Part shown: one piece after another, positions 9,503-18,247 of the stretch
Numbering within the stretch: position 1 is the stretch's first letter
Layout: each line of letters opens with the position of its first letter
Origin: Variovorax sp. PBL-E5
Lineage (GTDB): Bacteria > Pseudomonadota > Gammaproteobacteria > Burkholderiales > Burkholderiaceae_C
Reading direction: 5' to 3'
Length of the DNA: 64,000 bases
Assembly (NCBI RefSeq): GCF_901827185.1
Contig: NZ_LR594671.1
Span: 2,480,001 to 2,544,000 of the forward strand
Notes under the pieces: generated by a model
What the model was told of the DNA's origin: nothing
Databases searched by the model: none
What the model saw: the letters and a program-made list of their open reading frames with translations, nothing else
Translations under genes and position numbers: made by a program

Positions 9503-9749
9503 GCGGGCCGCGGCGCCAGGGCCCTGAAGGCCCCTGTCGCACGAACCGCCCCTGATGGGCGAGGTCATGGTTTCTCTGTCGATGCGGTGGCACAACCACC
9601 GTGCGGGGAGAGTGATTTTCCCGAGCGACGCCTGCCTTCCCGATGCCGGGACGCCGCGCCCACCGATCGATCCGTTTTCCGGCTTCCCCGCGCCATCCGC
9701 GCAGGGCGGCCCTTTGCATCCCAAGAGTCACCCAAAAGGACGTTTCATC

Positions 9750-10991
9750 ATGACGAAGCAAAAGCTCTCCTCCCTGGCCCGCCGCGGCGTCTGGCCCACC
9801 GTGACCGGCCTGACCGCGGCGATCGCGATCGCCTGCGCGGTGCTCGGCCTGCACAGCTTCAATGCCGAGGCGAACGACGCCAAGGCGGTCGCGGCGCCGC
9901 GCGCGACGCCGGTCTCGGTGGCCACCGTCGCCGCCTCCGACGTCAATGCCTGGGACGAGTTCTCGGGCCGGCTCGAAGCGGTCGAACGGGTCGACGTGCG
10001 CTCGCGCGTGGCCGGTGCGGTGCAGGCGGTGCACTTTCGCGAAGGCTCGCTGGTCAAGCAGGGCGAGCTGCTGATCACCATCGACCCCGCGCCCTATGCG
10101 GCCGAGGTCGAGCGGGCCGAGGCACAGGTCGCCTCGGCGCAGGCGCGCCTGTCCTTCAGCCGCAGAGAGCAGGAACGCGCGCGCCGGCTGTGGGACGAGC
10201 AGGCCATCGCGCAGCGTGAACTCGACGAGCGCGTCAATGCCGGGCGCGAAGCCGAAGCCAACCTGCATGCCGCGCAGGCCTCGCTGCAGAGCGCGCGCCT
10301 GAACCTCGGCTACACGCAGGTGCGTGCGCCGGTGTCCGGCCGCATCGGCAAGCTGGAGGTCACGGTCGGCAACCTCGTCGCCGCCGGCCCCGGCGCGCCG
10401 GTGCTCACGACGCTGGTGTCGGTAAGCCCGATCTACGCCAGCTTCGATGTCGACGAGCAAGTCGTCGTGCGGGCGCTGAAAGACCTGCCCGGCGGCGCCA
10501 GCGCGCGCAGCAGGATCGACGGCATCCCGGTCCAGATGGGCACCGCCGGCCTCGACGGCACGCCCTACGAAGGCCGCCTGCAGCTGATCGACAACCAGGT
10601 CGACGCCCGCAGCGGCACGGTGCGCGTGCGCGCCGCCTTCGACAACAAGGACGGCGCGCTGATCCCCGGCCAGTTCGCGCGCATCCGCATGGGGCAGGCG
10701 CGCAGCGACAGCGCGCTGCTGGTCAGCGAACGCGCGATCGGCACCGACCAGAACAAGAAGTACGTGATGGTCGTCGGCGACGACAACAAGGCCGAGTACC
10801 GCGAGGTCACGCTCGGCGCGCCGGTGAACGGTCTGCGCGTGGTGAGCAAGGGCCTGAAGGCCGGCGAGCGCATCGTCGTCAACGGCCTGCAGCACATCCG
10901 TCCCGGCGCGCTGGTCGCGCCGCAGAGCGTGACCATGGACGCCCGCGCCGAGCCGCCGCAGGCGCAGGCCGTGGTCGCCGCGAAATCCTGA
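9750..10991 (+). CDS. RND efflux periplasmic adaptor (MexA/AcrA family)
   Basis: This is the membrane-fusion subunit that links the RND pump to the outer-membrane channel. The 413 residues start with an N-terminal anchor or signal segment (TVTGLTAAIAIACAVLGL). The lipoyl/barrel-sandwich halves follow (EAVERVDVRSRVAGAVQAVHFREG and YTQVRAPVSGRIGKLEVTVGNLV), separated by an alpha-hairpin from about 115 to 180 and then a beta-barrel region. No lipobox Cys is seen. AAAAGGACG precedes the ATG. The 247-base spacer before it contains a 6-base inverted repeat, CGGTGG-CACAA-CCACCG (9585-9601), a candidate operator. It is the first gene of a three-gene efflux operon. Confidence 0.92.
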   Translation: MTKQKLSSLARRGVWPTVTGLTAAIAIACAVLGLHSFNAEANDAKAVAAPRATPVSVATVAASDVNAWDEFSGRLEAVERVDVRSRVAGAVQAVHFREGSLVKQGELLITIDPAPYAAEVERAEAQVASAQARLSFSRREQERARRLWDEQAIAQRELDERVNAGREAEANLHAAQASLQSARLNLGYTQVRAPVSGRIGKLEVTVGNLVAAGPGAPVLTTLVSVSPIYASFDVDEQVVVRALKDLPGGASARSRIDGIPVQMGTAGLDGTPYEGRLQLIDNQVDARSGTVRVRAAFDNKDGALIPGQFARIRMGQARSDSALLVSERAIGTDQNKKYVMVVGDDNKAEYREVTLGAPVNGLRVVSKGLKAGERIVVNGLQHIRPGALVAPQSVTMDARAEPPQAQAVVAAKS

Positions 10992-11016
10992 TCCGGGCTT
11001 CCGGAGGAATCCCAAA

Positions 11017-14000
11017 ATGAATCTGTCCAAGTTCTTCATCGACCGGCCGATCTTCGCCGGCGTGCTCTCGCTGCTGATGCTGATCGCCGGCCTGATCGCG
11101 CTGCGCAGCCTGCCGATCTCCGAATACCCCGAGGTGTCGCCGCCCTCGGTGGTGGTGCGCGCGCAGTATCCCGGCGCGAACCCGAAGGTGATCGCCGAGA
11201 CGGTGGCGACGCCGATCGAGGAGCAGATCAACGGCGTCGAAGGCATGCTCTACATGGGCAGCCAGGCGACCACCGACGGCGTGATGACGCTGACCGTGAC
11301 CTTCCAGCTCGGCACCGATCCCGACAAGGCGCAGCAGCTGGTGCAGAACCGCGTCTCGCAGGCCGAGCCGCGGCTGCCCGAGGAAGTGCGGCGTTTGGGC
11401 ATCACGACCGTCAAGAGCGCGCCCGACCTGACGATGGTGGTGCACCTCGTGTCGCCGAACAACCGCTACGACATGAACTACCTGCGCAACTACGCGGTGC
11501 TCAATGTCAAGGATCCGCTGTCGCGCATCCAGGGCGTAGGCCAGGTGCAGATCTTCGGCGGCGGCGACTACTCGATGCGCGTCTGGCTCGATCCGCAGAA
11601 GGTCGCGCAGCGCGGCCTGTCGGCGGACGACGTGGTGGCCGCGATCCGCGGCCAGAACGTGCAGGCCGCGGCCGGCGTGGTCGGCCAGTCGCCGGGTGCG
11701 CAGGGTGCGGACATGCAGCTCTCGATCAATGCCCAGGGCCGGCTCCAGAACGAGGACGAGTTCGGCGACATCATCGTCAAGACCGGGGCCGACGGGGCGG
11801 TGACGCGGCTGCGCGACATCGCGCGCCTGGAGCTCGGCGCGGCCGACTATTCGCTGCGCTCGCTGCTCAACAACGACCCGGCGGTCGGCATGGGCGTGTT
11901 CCAGGCGCCGGGCTCGAACGCGCTCGACATCTCGGCCAACGTGCGCAAGACCATGGACGAGCTGCAGAAGAACATGCCCGAGGGCGTGGAGTACCGCATC
12001 GCCTACGACCCGACGCAGTTCGTGCGCGCCTCGATCGAATCGGTGATCCACACGCTGCTCGAAGCGATCATGCTGGTGGTGCTGGTCGTGATCCTGTTCC
12101 TGCAGACCTGGCGCGCCTCGATCATTCCGCTCCTGGCGGTGCCCATTTCGGTGATCGGCACCTTCGCCGTGCTGCACGTGCTGGGCTTCTCGATCAATGC
12201 GCTGAGCCTGTTCGGGCTGGTGCTGGCGATCGGCATCGTGGTCGACGATGCCATCGTGGTGGTGGAGAACGTGGAGCGCAACATCGAGGCCGGGCTGACG
12301 CCGCGCGAGGCCACCTACCGCGCGATGCGCGAGGTGTCGGGGCCGATCATCGCGATCGCGCTGGTGCTGGTCGCGGTGTTCGTGCCGCTGGCCTTCATCA
12401 GCGGGCTCACGGGCCAGTTCTACCGGCAGTTCGCGGTGACCATCGCGATCTCGACCGTGATTTCGGCGATCAACTCGCTCACGCTGTCGCCGGCGCTCGC
12501 TGCCTTGCTGCTGCGCGGCCACGACGCGCCCAAGGATGCGCTGACGCGCGGCATGGACCGTGTCTTCGGCTGGCTGTTCCGCGGCTTCAACCGGCTGTTC
12601 CGGCGCGGTGCCCAGGCGTACAGCGGCGGCGTCAAGGGCGTGATCTCGCGCAAGACGCTGATGCTGGTGGTCTACCTGGCACTCATCGGCGTCACCTTCG
12701 GCCTCTTCAAGGCCGTGCCGAGCGGCTTCGTGCCGGCGCAGGACAAGCAGTACCTGATCGGCTTCGCGCAGCTGCCGGACGGCGCCACGCTGGACCGTAC
12801 CGACGAGGTGATCCAGCGCATGGGCGACATCATGAAGAAGAACCCGAACGTGCAGGATGCGATCGCGTTCCCGGGCCTGTCGATCAACGGCTTCACCAAC
12901 AGCTCGAACTCGGGCATCGTGTTCGCCACGCTCAAGCCCTTTGCCGAGCGCCAGCGCGCCGACCAGAGCGGCGGTGCGATCGCGGGCCAGCTCAACCAGC
13001 AGTTCGCGGGCATCCAGGACGCCTTCATCGTGATGTTCCCGCCGCCGCCGGTGGCGGGACTCGGCACCACGGGCGGCTTCAAGCTGCAGCTGGAAGACCG
13101 CGCCTCGGTCGGCTACGAGCAGATGGACGCGGCGGTCAAGGCCTTCATGGCCAAGGCCCAGCAGGCGCCCGAGCTGGCCGGCATGTTCACCAGCTGGCAG
13201 GTCAACGTGCCGCAGCTCTATGCCGACATCGACCGCACGCGCGCACGCCAGCTCGGCGTGCCGGTGACGGACATCTTCGACACCATGCAGATCTACCTCG
13301 GCAGCCTGTACGTCAACGACTTCAACAAGTTCGGCCGTACCTACAGCGTGCGCGTGCAGGCCGACGCGCCGTTCCGCGCGCGTGCGGAGGACGTCGGCCT
13401 CCTGAAGGTGCGCTCGACCAGCGGCGAGATGGTGCCGCTGTCGGCCCTGATGAAGGTCAACTCGAGCTTCGGCCCGGAACGCGCGATGCGCTACAACGGC
13501 TACCTCGCGGCCGACATCAACGGCGGCCCGGCGCCCGGCTATTCGTCTGGCCAGGCACAGGACGCGGTGATGCGCATTGCCGCGCAGACCCTGCCCAAGG
13601 GCGTGAGCTACGAATGGACCGAGCTGACCTACCAGGAGATCCTGGCCGGCAACTCCGCGCTGCTGGTGTTCCCGCTCGCGATCCTGCTGGTGTTCCTGGT
13701 GCTGGCCGCGCAGTACGAGAGCCTGACCTTGCCGATCGCGATCATCCTGATCGTGCCGATGGGCCTCCTGGCCGCGATGACCGGCGTCTGGCTCTCGGGC
13801 GGCGACAACAACGTGTTCACGCAGATCGGGCTGATCGTGCTGGTGGGGCTGAGCGCGAAGAACGCGATCCTGATCGTCGAGTTCGCGCGCGAGCTGGAGT
13901 TCGCCGGCCGAACGCCGATCCAGGCCGCGATCGAGGCCAGCCGCCTGCGGCTGCGCCCAATCCTGATGACCTCGCTGGCTTTCGTGATGGGCGTGCTGCC

Positions 14001-14283
14001 GCTGGTGCTGTCCACCGGCGCGGGCTCCGAGATGCGCAAGGCGATGGGCGTCGCGGTGTTCGCCGGCATGCTCGGCGTGACGGCTTTCGGCCTGTTCCTG
14101 ACGCCCGTGTTCTACGTGCTGCTGCGCCGGCTGACCGGCAACAGGCCGCTCAAGCTGCACGGCGAGGTGCCGCATATCGATGCCTTCGTGTCGGGCGACC
14201 AGCCGGCCGCTGCACCGTCGGCTGCGGCCGGTGGTGGCGGATTGCGGCCGATGCCTGCATCACCGCGCAAGGCGCATGACTGA
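11017..14283 (+). CDS. RND multidrug efflux pump, HAE1 family inner-membrane subunit
   Basis: This is a proton-driven exporter of hydrophobic or amphiphilic compounds. The 1088-residue protein has 12 membrane segments in the RND pattern, starting FFIDRPIFAGVLSLLMLIAGLIAL, with the proton-relay Asp pair in GIVVDDAIVVVENVER and the pore-domain segment FFPPPPVAGLGTTGGFKLQLEDR-like around residue 680. It is about 40 residues longer than AcrB because of a Gly/Ala-rich C-terminal tail. GGAGG precedes the ATG, 25 bases after the adaptor gene. Export substrates cannot be read from the sequence. Confidence 0.95.
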   Translation: MNLSKFFIDRPIFAGVLSLLMLIAGLIALRSLPISEYPEVSPPSVVVRAQYPGANPKVIAETVATPIEEQINGVEGMLYMGSQATTDGVMTLTVTFQLGTDPDKAQQLVQNRVSQAEPRLPEEVRRLGITTVKSAPDLTMVVHLVSPNNRYDMNYLRNYAVLNVKDPLSRIQGVGQVQIFGGGDYSMRVWLDPQKVAQRGLSADDVVAAIRGQNVQAAAGVVGQSPGAQGADMQLSINAQGRLQNEDEFGDIIVKTGADGAVTRLRDIARLELGAADYSLRSLLNNDPAVGMGVFQAPGSNALDISANVRKTMDELQKNMPEGVEYRIAYDPTQFVRASIESVIHTLLEAIMLVVLVVILFLQTWRASIIPLLAVPISVIGTFAVLHVLGFSINALSLFGLVLAIGIVVDDAIVVVENVERNIEAGLTPREATYRAMREVSGPIIAIALVLVAVFVPLAFISGLTGQFYRQFAVTIAISTVISAINSLTLSPALAALLLRGHDAPKDALTRGMDRVFGWLFRGFNRLFRRGAQAYSGGVKGVISRKTLMLVVYLALIGVTFGLFKAVPSGFVPAQDKQYLIGFAQLPDGATLDRTDEVIQRMGDIMKKNPNVQDAIAFPGLSINGFTNSSNSGIVFATLKPFAERQRADQSGGAIAGQLNQQFAGIQDAFIVMFPPPPVAGLGTTGGFKLQLEDRASVGYEQMDAAVKAFMAKAQQAPELAGMFTSWQVNVPQLYADIDRTRARQLGVPVTDIFDTMQIYLGSLYVNDFNKFGRTYSVRVQADAPFRARAEDVGLLKVRSTSGEMVPLSALMKVNSSFGPERAMRYNGYLAADINGGPAPGYSSGQAQDAVMRIAAQTLPKGVSYEWTELTYQEILAGNSALLVFPLAILLVFLVLAAQYESLTLPIAIILIVPMGLLAAMTGVWLSGGDNNVFTQIGLIVLVGLSAKNAILIVEFARELEFAGRTPIQAAIEASRLRLRPILMTSLAFVMGVLPLVLSTGAGSEMRKAMGVAVFAGMLGVTAFGLFLTPVFYVLLRRLTGNRPLKLHGEVPHIDAFVSGDQPAAAPSAAAGGGGLRPMPASPRKAHD

Positions 14284-14329
14284 TGACACGGACCGCGGCC
14301 TCGGGGCCGCTCGAAAAGGACAACGCACC

Positions 14330-15829
14330 ATGACACGCGATCTTCAAACTCTGAGCCGGCGCTGGAACGCCGCGCTGGTCCCGCTGCTGGCGGCGCTCGT
14401 GCTGGCCGGCTGCGCGACCGCGCCGGCCGAACTGCCGCCCGTCAACGCGCCGGCGCAATTCAAGGAACAGGGCGCAGCCGTCGCGCCGAAGGAAGGCACG
14501 TGGACACGCGCCCAGCCAGCCGAAGCGCAGCCGCGCGGCGAATGGTGGCGCGCCTTCAATGACCCGGTGCTCGATGCGCTGGTCGAACGCGCCGATGCCA
14601 ACAACACCACGCTGCAGGGCGCGGCCGCGCGCCTGGCCGAGGCACGTGCGCTGGCACGCAGCACCGATGCCGACCGTGCGCCGCAGATCGGCGTCGGCGC
14701 GGGCGCGAACCGCGCGGCAGGGTTGGACCGGGTCCAGAGTCCGAATGCCCAGACCTTGCTCACGGCCGGTGCCAACGTCTCGTACGAGGTCGATCTGTTC
14801 GGCCGCCTGTCGCAGGCCAGCGATGCGGCGCGGCTCGATGCCGATGCGCGCGCCGGCCTGCTGCAGAGCACGAAGCTGCTGGTCGAGGCCGAGACCGCGC
14901 AGACCTATCTGTCGCTGCGCGCACTCGATGCCGAGCGCGCGCTGGTGCGCGAATCCGTCGATGCCTACCGCGACACGCTGCGCCTCACGCAGCGCCGCTA
15001 CCAGGCCGGCGACCTGGCCGAACTCGACGTCGCGCGCGTCGAGACCGAAGTGGCCGCCACCGAATCCGACGCGCTGACGCTCGACCGTCAGCGCGCGGAA
15101 ACCGAACACGCGCTCGCCGTGCTGGTGGGCGATACGGCATCGAACTTCGGTCTCCGGACCGACGCATGGTCGGCCGCCTTGCCGGTGATTCCGGCCGGCA
15201 TTCCCGGCACCGTGCTGGCGCGGCGGCCCGATATTTCGGCGGCGCAGAAATCGGTGCTGGCGGCGCAGGCGCGCGTGGGCGTTGCGCAGGCCGCGTGGTT
15301 CCCGGACATCTCGCTCACGGGCGGCGCGGGCTATGCATCGTCGACTGCCGGCGATCTGTTCAAGTGGTCGGCGCGCTCCTGGGGCATTGGCGCGCTGCTG
15401 TCGCTGCCGCTCTTCGACGGCGGCCGCCGCGAGGCCGGCGTGCAGAGCGCATCGGCGCAACTCGACGGCGCGCTGGCGAGCTACCGCACGCAGGTGCTGA
15501 CGGCCGTCAAGGAGGTCGAGGACCAGCTGTCGGCACTGCGCATCCTGGACGCGCAGTCGGAGGTGCAGGCCAAGGCCGTCGCCTCGGCAACCCGCGCGAC
15601 CGCGCTGTCCGATTCGCGCTACCGCAATGGCTATGTCAGCCAGCTCGACCTGCTCGACGCCCGGCGCAGCGAACTGCGCAACCGGCGCCAGGCGCTGCAG
15701 GTGCGCTCGGCGCAGTACCAGGCGACGGTGGGGTTGATTCGCGCGCTGGGGGGTGGGTGGGAGACGGCGGTGGCCGAAGCTGCGCCGGCGGGCCAGAGCT
15801 TCAAGGCTGCAACTCGATCTCCCACTTGA
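14330..15829 (+). CDS. Outer-membrane efflux lipoprotein (OprM/NodT family)
   Basis: This is the outer-membrane channel of the tripartite pump. The 499 residues begin with a lipoprotein signal ending LVLAGCAT, where Cys is the acylation site. Two repeats of the TolC-like coiled-coil architecture follow, including YEVDLFGRLSQASDAARLDADA and the strongly conserved RRPDISAAQKSVLAAQARVGVAQAAWFPDISLTGGAGY. The gene follows the pump gene by 46 bases, with AAAGGA before the start. Its last 29 bases overlap the end of the convergent GntR gene. Confidence 0.93.
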   Translation: MTRDLQTLSRRWNAALVPLLAALVLAGCATAPAELPPVNAPAQFKEQGAAVAPKEGTWTRAQPAEAQPRGEWWRAFNDPVLDALVERADANNTTLQGAAARLAEARALARSTDADRAPQIGVGAGANRAAGLDRVQSPNAQTLLTAGANVSYEVDLFGRLSQASDAARLDADARAGLLQSTKLLVEAETAQTYLSLRALDAERALVRESVDAYRDTLRLTQRRYQAGDLAELDVARVETEVAATESDALTLDRQRAETEHALAVLVGDTASNFGLRTDAWSAALPVIPAGIPGTVLARRPDISAAQKSVLAAQARVGVAQAAWFPDISLTGGAGYASSTAGDLFKWSARSWGIGALLSLPLFDGGRREAGVQSASAQLDGALASYRTQVLTAVKEVEDQLSALRILDAQSEVQAKAVASATRATALSDSRYRNGYVSQLDLLDARRSELRNRRQALQVRSAQYQATVGLIRALGGGWETAVAEAAPAGQSFKAATRSPT

Positions 15830-16556
15830 CCCAGTCGCCGCGATAGATCACCTCCGCGTAATACAGCACCTGCTCGTTCCGGTCCAGGAAAACGCGGCTG
15901 ACATGCGCCACGGGCGTGCCCGGCCTCACCTTGAGAAGACGCGCGGCTTCCGCGTCAGCGGTCGCTATCGACATCGTCTGATGTGCGCGCTGGATGCGTA
16001 CGTTCTTCATGCGGAGCAACTGCGGGATCACGGCGTGCGTTCTGAATTCGTCCGGTGAGCGCTGAAAGATGTCCTGCAGCAGGTACAGCGAGATCAGCGC
16101 ATAGGGCCTGCCTTCCGTGAAGTGAAGCCGCCGCATGTAAACATAGTTCTTGCCGAGCTTGCCCACTTCGGAACCGACCTTGGGCGTGCCGTGGGCTTCG
16201 TCGAAGGTCAGCATCTTCGCGCTGGTGGATTCGTACATCTGCGCCAGGGACTGCAGCGACGTCTTCATCACCACCGTGTTCGGCTCGTCGTCTCTCTTCG
16301 TCACGGCCGTGCCAAGCCCCCGCCGTGGCGAAAGCAGTCCCTCCTTCGTCAACAACTGGACGGCCTGCCTGACGGTCACGCGGGCCACGCGGAACTCCTC
16401 GGCAAGCGCCTCGAGCGTCGGGATCAGGCCGCCCGCCGGCCACTCCTTCTTGTCGATGCGCGCGCGCAGGATGTCCGCGATCTGCAGATAGAGCGGCATC
16501 GGGCTGTCTGCGAGAGGGCTTGACGCGCCTTTCTGCTCTAAAGTACTATTAACCAT
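15801..16556 (-). CDS. GntR family regulator, HutC subfamily (UTRA domain)
   Basis: The 251-residue repressor-type regulator has a GntR winged helix (PLYLQIADILRARIDKKEWPAGGLIPTLEALAEEFRVARVTVRQAVQLL, then SPRRGLGTAV) and a C-terminal UTRA ligand-binding domain (VYMRRLHFTEGRPYALISLYLL, FLDRNEQVLYYAEVIYRGD). The start at 16556 leaves only 29 bases to the divergent GMC gene. A later in-frame ATG at 16499 would give a more usual spacer. The intervening DNA is strikingly A+T rich. It almost certainly controls the adjacent catabolic operon in response to a pathway compound. Confidence 0.9.
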   Translation of the reverse strand: MVNSTLEQKGASSPLADSPMPLYLQIADILRARIDKKEWPAGGLIPTLEALAEEFRVARVTVRQAVQLLTKEGLLSPRRGLGTAVTKRDDEPNTVVMKTSLQSLAQMYESTSAKMLTFDEAHGTPKVGSEVGKLGKNYVYMRRLHFTEGRPYALISLYLLQDIFQRSPDEFRTHAVIPQLLRMKNVRIQRAHQTMSIATADAEAARLLKVRPGTPVAHVSRVFLDRNEQVLYYAEVIYRGDWVKWEIELQP

Positions 16557-16585
16557 TCTTTTAGCTTTTAGGCATTTAAGCAATT

Positions 16586-18247
16586 ATGCAGCAGTTCACG
16601 GGCTCCGACCGATCGAGCGGCGGCTACGACTACATCATCGTCGGCGCCGGTTCCGCTGGGTGCGTGCTGGCAAACCGGCTTTCCGCCGACCCCGCTGTGC
16701 GCGTGCTGCTGCTCGAGGCCGGTGGGGCCGATCGCAATCTCTGGCTGCGTTTGCCGGTGGGCTACTTCAAGACCATCTACAACTCGAAGTTCTCCCGCGT
16801 GTTCGACGCCGAAGGCGGCGACGCGCTGAACGGGCGCCGCATCGCGTGGCCGCGCGGCCGGGTTCTGGGCGGGTCGAGTTCCATCAACGGCCTCATCTAT
16901 CTGCGGGGCCAGCGCGAGGACTTCGACACATGGGCCGCGCAAGGCGCGACAGGATGGGACTACGCATCCGTGTTGCCATACTTCAAGAAGTCCGAGGCAT
17001 TCGCCGGCCCCGAGTCCCGGTATCACGGCACCCAAGGCGAGCTTGGCGTCTCCGAATTGCGCGACGACCATCCCTATTGCGGCCATTGGCTCGACGCGGC
17101 GCAACAGTTCGGGCTGCCCCGCAACTCAGATTTCAACAGCGAGACGGACTACGGTGTCGGCGCCTTTCACCTCACCATCGCGGGTGGCTGGCGGTCCAGC
17201 GCCTCGGTCGCATTCCTGCGGCCCGTTCTGCATCGCCCGAACCTGACCGTGGTGACCGCCGCGCACGTCACGCGCGTACTGTTCTCCGGCACGCGCGCTG
17301 CCGGCGTGGAATGGATCCGCAACGGTTCGCGCACCAGCGCCATCGCCGACGGCGAGGTCATCCTCTGCGCCGGCGCGATCCAGTCGCCGCAGGTGCTGCA
17401 GCTGTCCGGCGTGGGCCCGGCGGCCCTGTTGCGCCAGGCCGGCGTGCCGGTGGTCGTCGATTCGCCCGAGGTCGGTGCCAATCTGCAGGACCACTACCAG
17501 GCCCGCACGATCGTCAAGCTGCGCAAGCCGCATTCGCTGAACGACCATGTGCGCAACCCGCTGAGGCTGGCATCGATGGGCCTGGAGTGGATGCTCTTCA
17601 ATCGTGGACCGCTGACCGTCGGTGCCGGGCAGGTCGGCGGCTTCGCGCGCACGCGGTATGCGCTCGGCAGCCGTGCGGACATCCAATTCAGCGTGATGCC
17701 GCTTTCCGTGGACAAGCCCGGGGAGCCGCTGCATCGATTTTCCGGCTTTACCGCCACTGCCTGCCAATGCCGCCCCGAATCGCGCGGCATGGTCGGCATC
17801 GTTTCGGCGGACCCGATGGCTGCGCCTCGCATCCAGGCCAACTACCTGACGCAAGAGATCGATCGCCGAACCATGGCCGACGGGGTGCGGATGCTGCGCG
17901 ACATCTATGCGCAGCCGGCTTTTCGGGACCTTGTGGATACGCAGGTGCTTCCCGATTCCACGCACCGGACCGAAGACGACCTGCTGCGTTTCGGTCGCGA
18001 CCATGGCAGCACGGTTTTTCACCCCAGCGGCACCTGTCGCATGGGCAGCGATGCACGCGCTGTGGTATCGCCGGAGCTCGCGGTCAACGGGGTCTCGGCG
18101 CTGCGGGTCATCGACGCTTCGGTGATGCCCAGGATGACGTCGGGCAACATCAACGCGCCGACCATCATGATCGGCGAGAAGGGCGCCGACATGGTCATCG
18201 CCGCAGCGCGGCAGGCCAGCTCGGCAGGACTCGGGGCACTCGCATGA
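16586..18247 (+). CDS. GMC family FAD-dependent alcohol oxidoreductase (choline-dehydrogenase-like)
   Basis: The enzyme oxidises a primary alcohol to an aldehyde. The 553 residues have the FAD dinucleotide motif GAGSAG (20-25), GMC signature 1 (GRVLGGSSSINGLIYLRGQ), signature 2 (GAIQSPQVLQLSGVGP), and the C-terminal active-site His and Asn regions HPSGTCRMG and SGNINAPTIMIGEK. Its stop overlaps the aldehyde dehydrogenase start by 4 bases. The pairing implies that the aldehyde is passed directly to the next enzyme. The substrate is not predictable. True BetA choline dehydrogenase is an alternative, but the neighbourhood does not include BetI. Confidence 0.9.
   Translation: MQQFTGSDRSSGGYDYIIVGAGSAGCVLANRLSADPAVRVLLLEAGGADRNLWLRLPVGYFKTIYNSKFSRVFDAEGGDALNGRRIAWPRGRVLGGSSSINGLIYLRGQREDFDTWAAQGATGWDYASVLPYFKKSEAFAGPESRYHGTQGELGVSELRDDHPYCGHWLDAAQQFGLPRNSDFNSETDYGVGAFHLTIAGGWRSSASVAFLRPVLHRPNLTVVTAAHVTRVLFSGTRAAGVEWIRNGSRTSAIADGEVILCAGAIQSPQVLQLSGVGPAALLRQAGVPVVVDSPEVGANLQDHYQARTIVKLRKPHSLNDHVRNPLRLASMGLEWMLFNRGPLTVGAGQVGGFARTRYALGSRADIQFSVMPLSVDKPGEPLHRFSGFTATACQCRPESRGMVGIVSADPMAAPRIQANYLTQEIDRRTMADGVRMLRDIYAQPAFRDLVDTQVLPDSTHRTEDDLLRFGRDHGSTVFHPSGTCRMGSDARAVVSPELAVNGVSALRVIDASVMPRMTSGNINAPTIMIGEKGADMVIAAARQASSAGLGALA

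Noticed and set aside
10879..14175. Very long open frame antisense to the RND pump gene
   Set aside because: The translation is His/Gln/Arg-rich without any domain and mirrors the codon bias of the pump gene on the other strand; high G+C content keeps such frames open.
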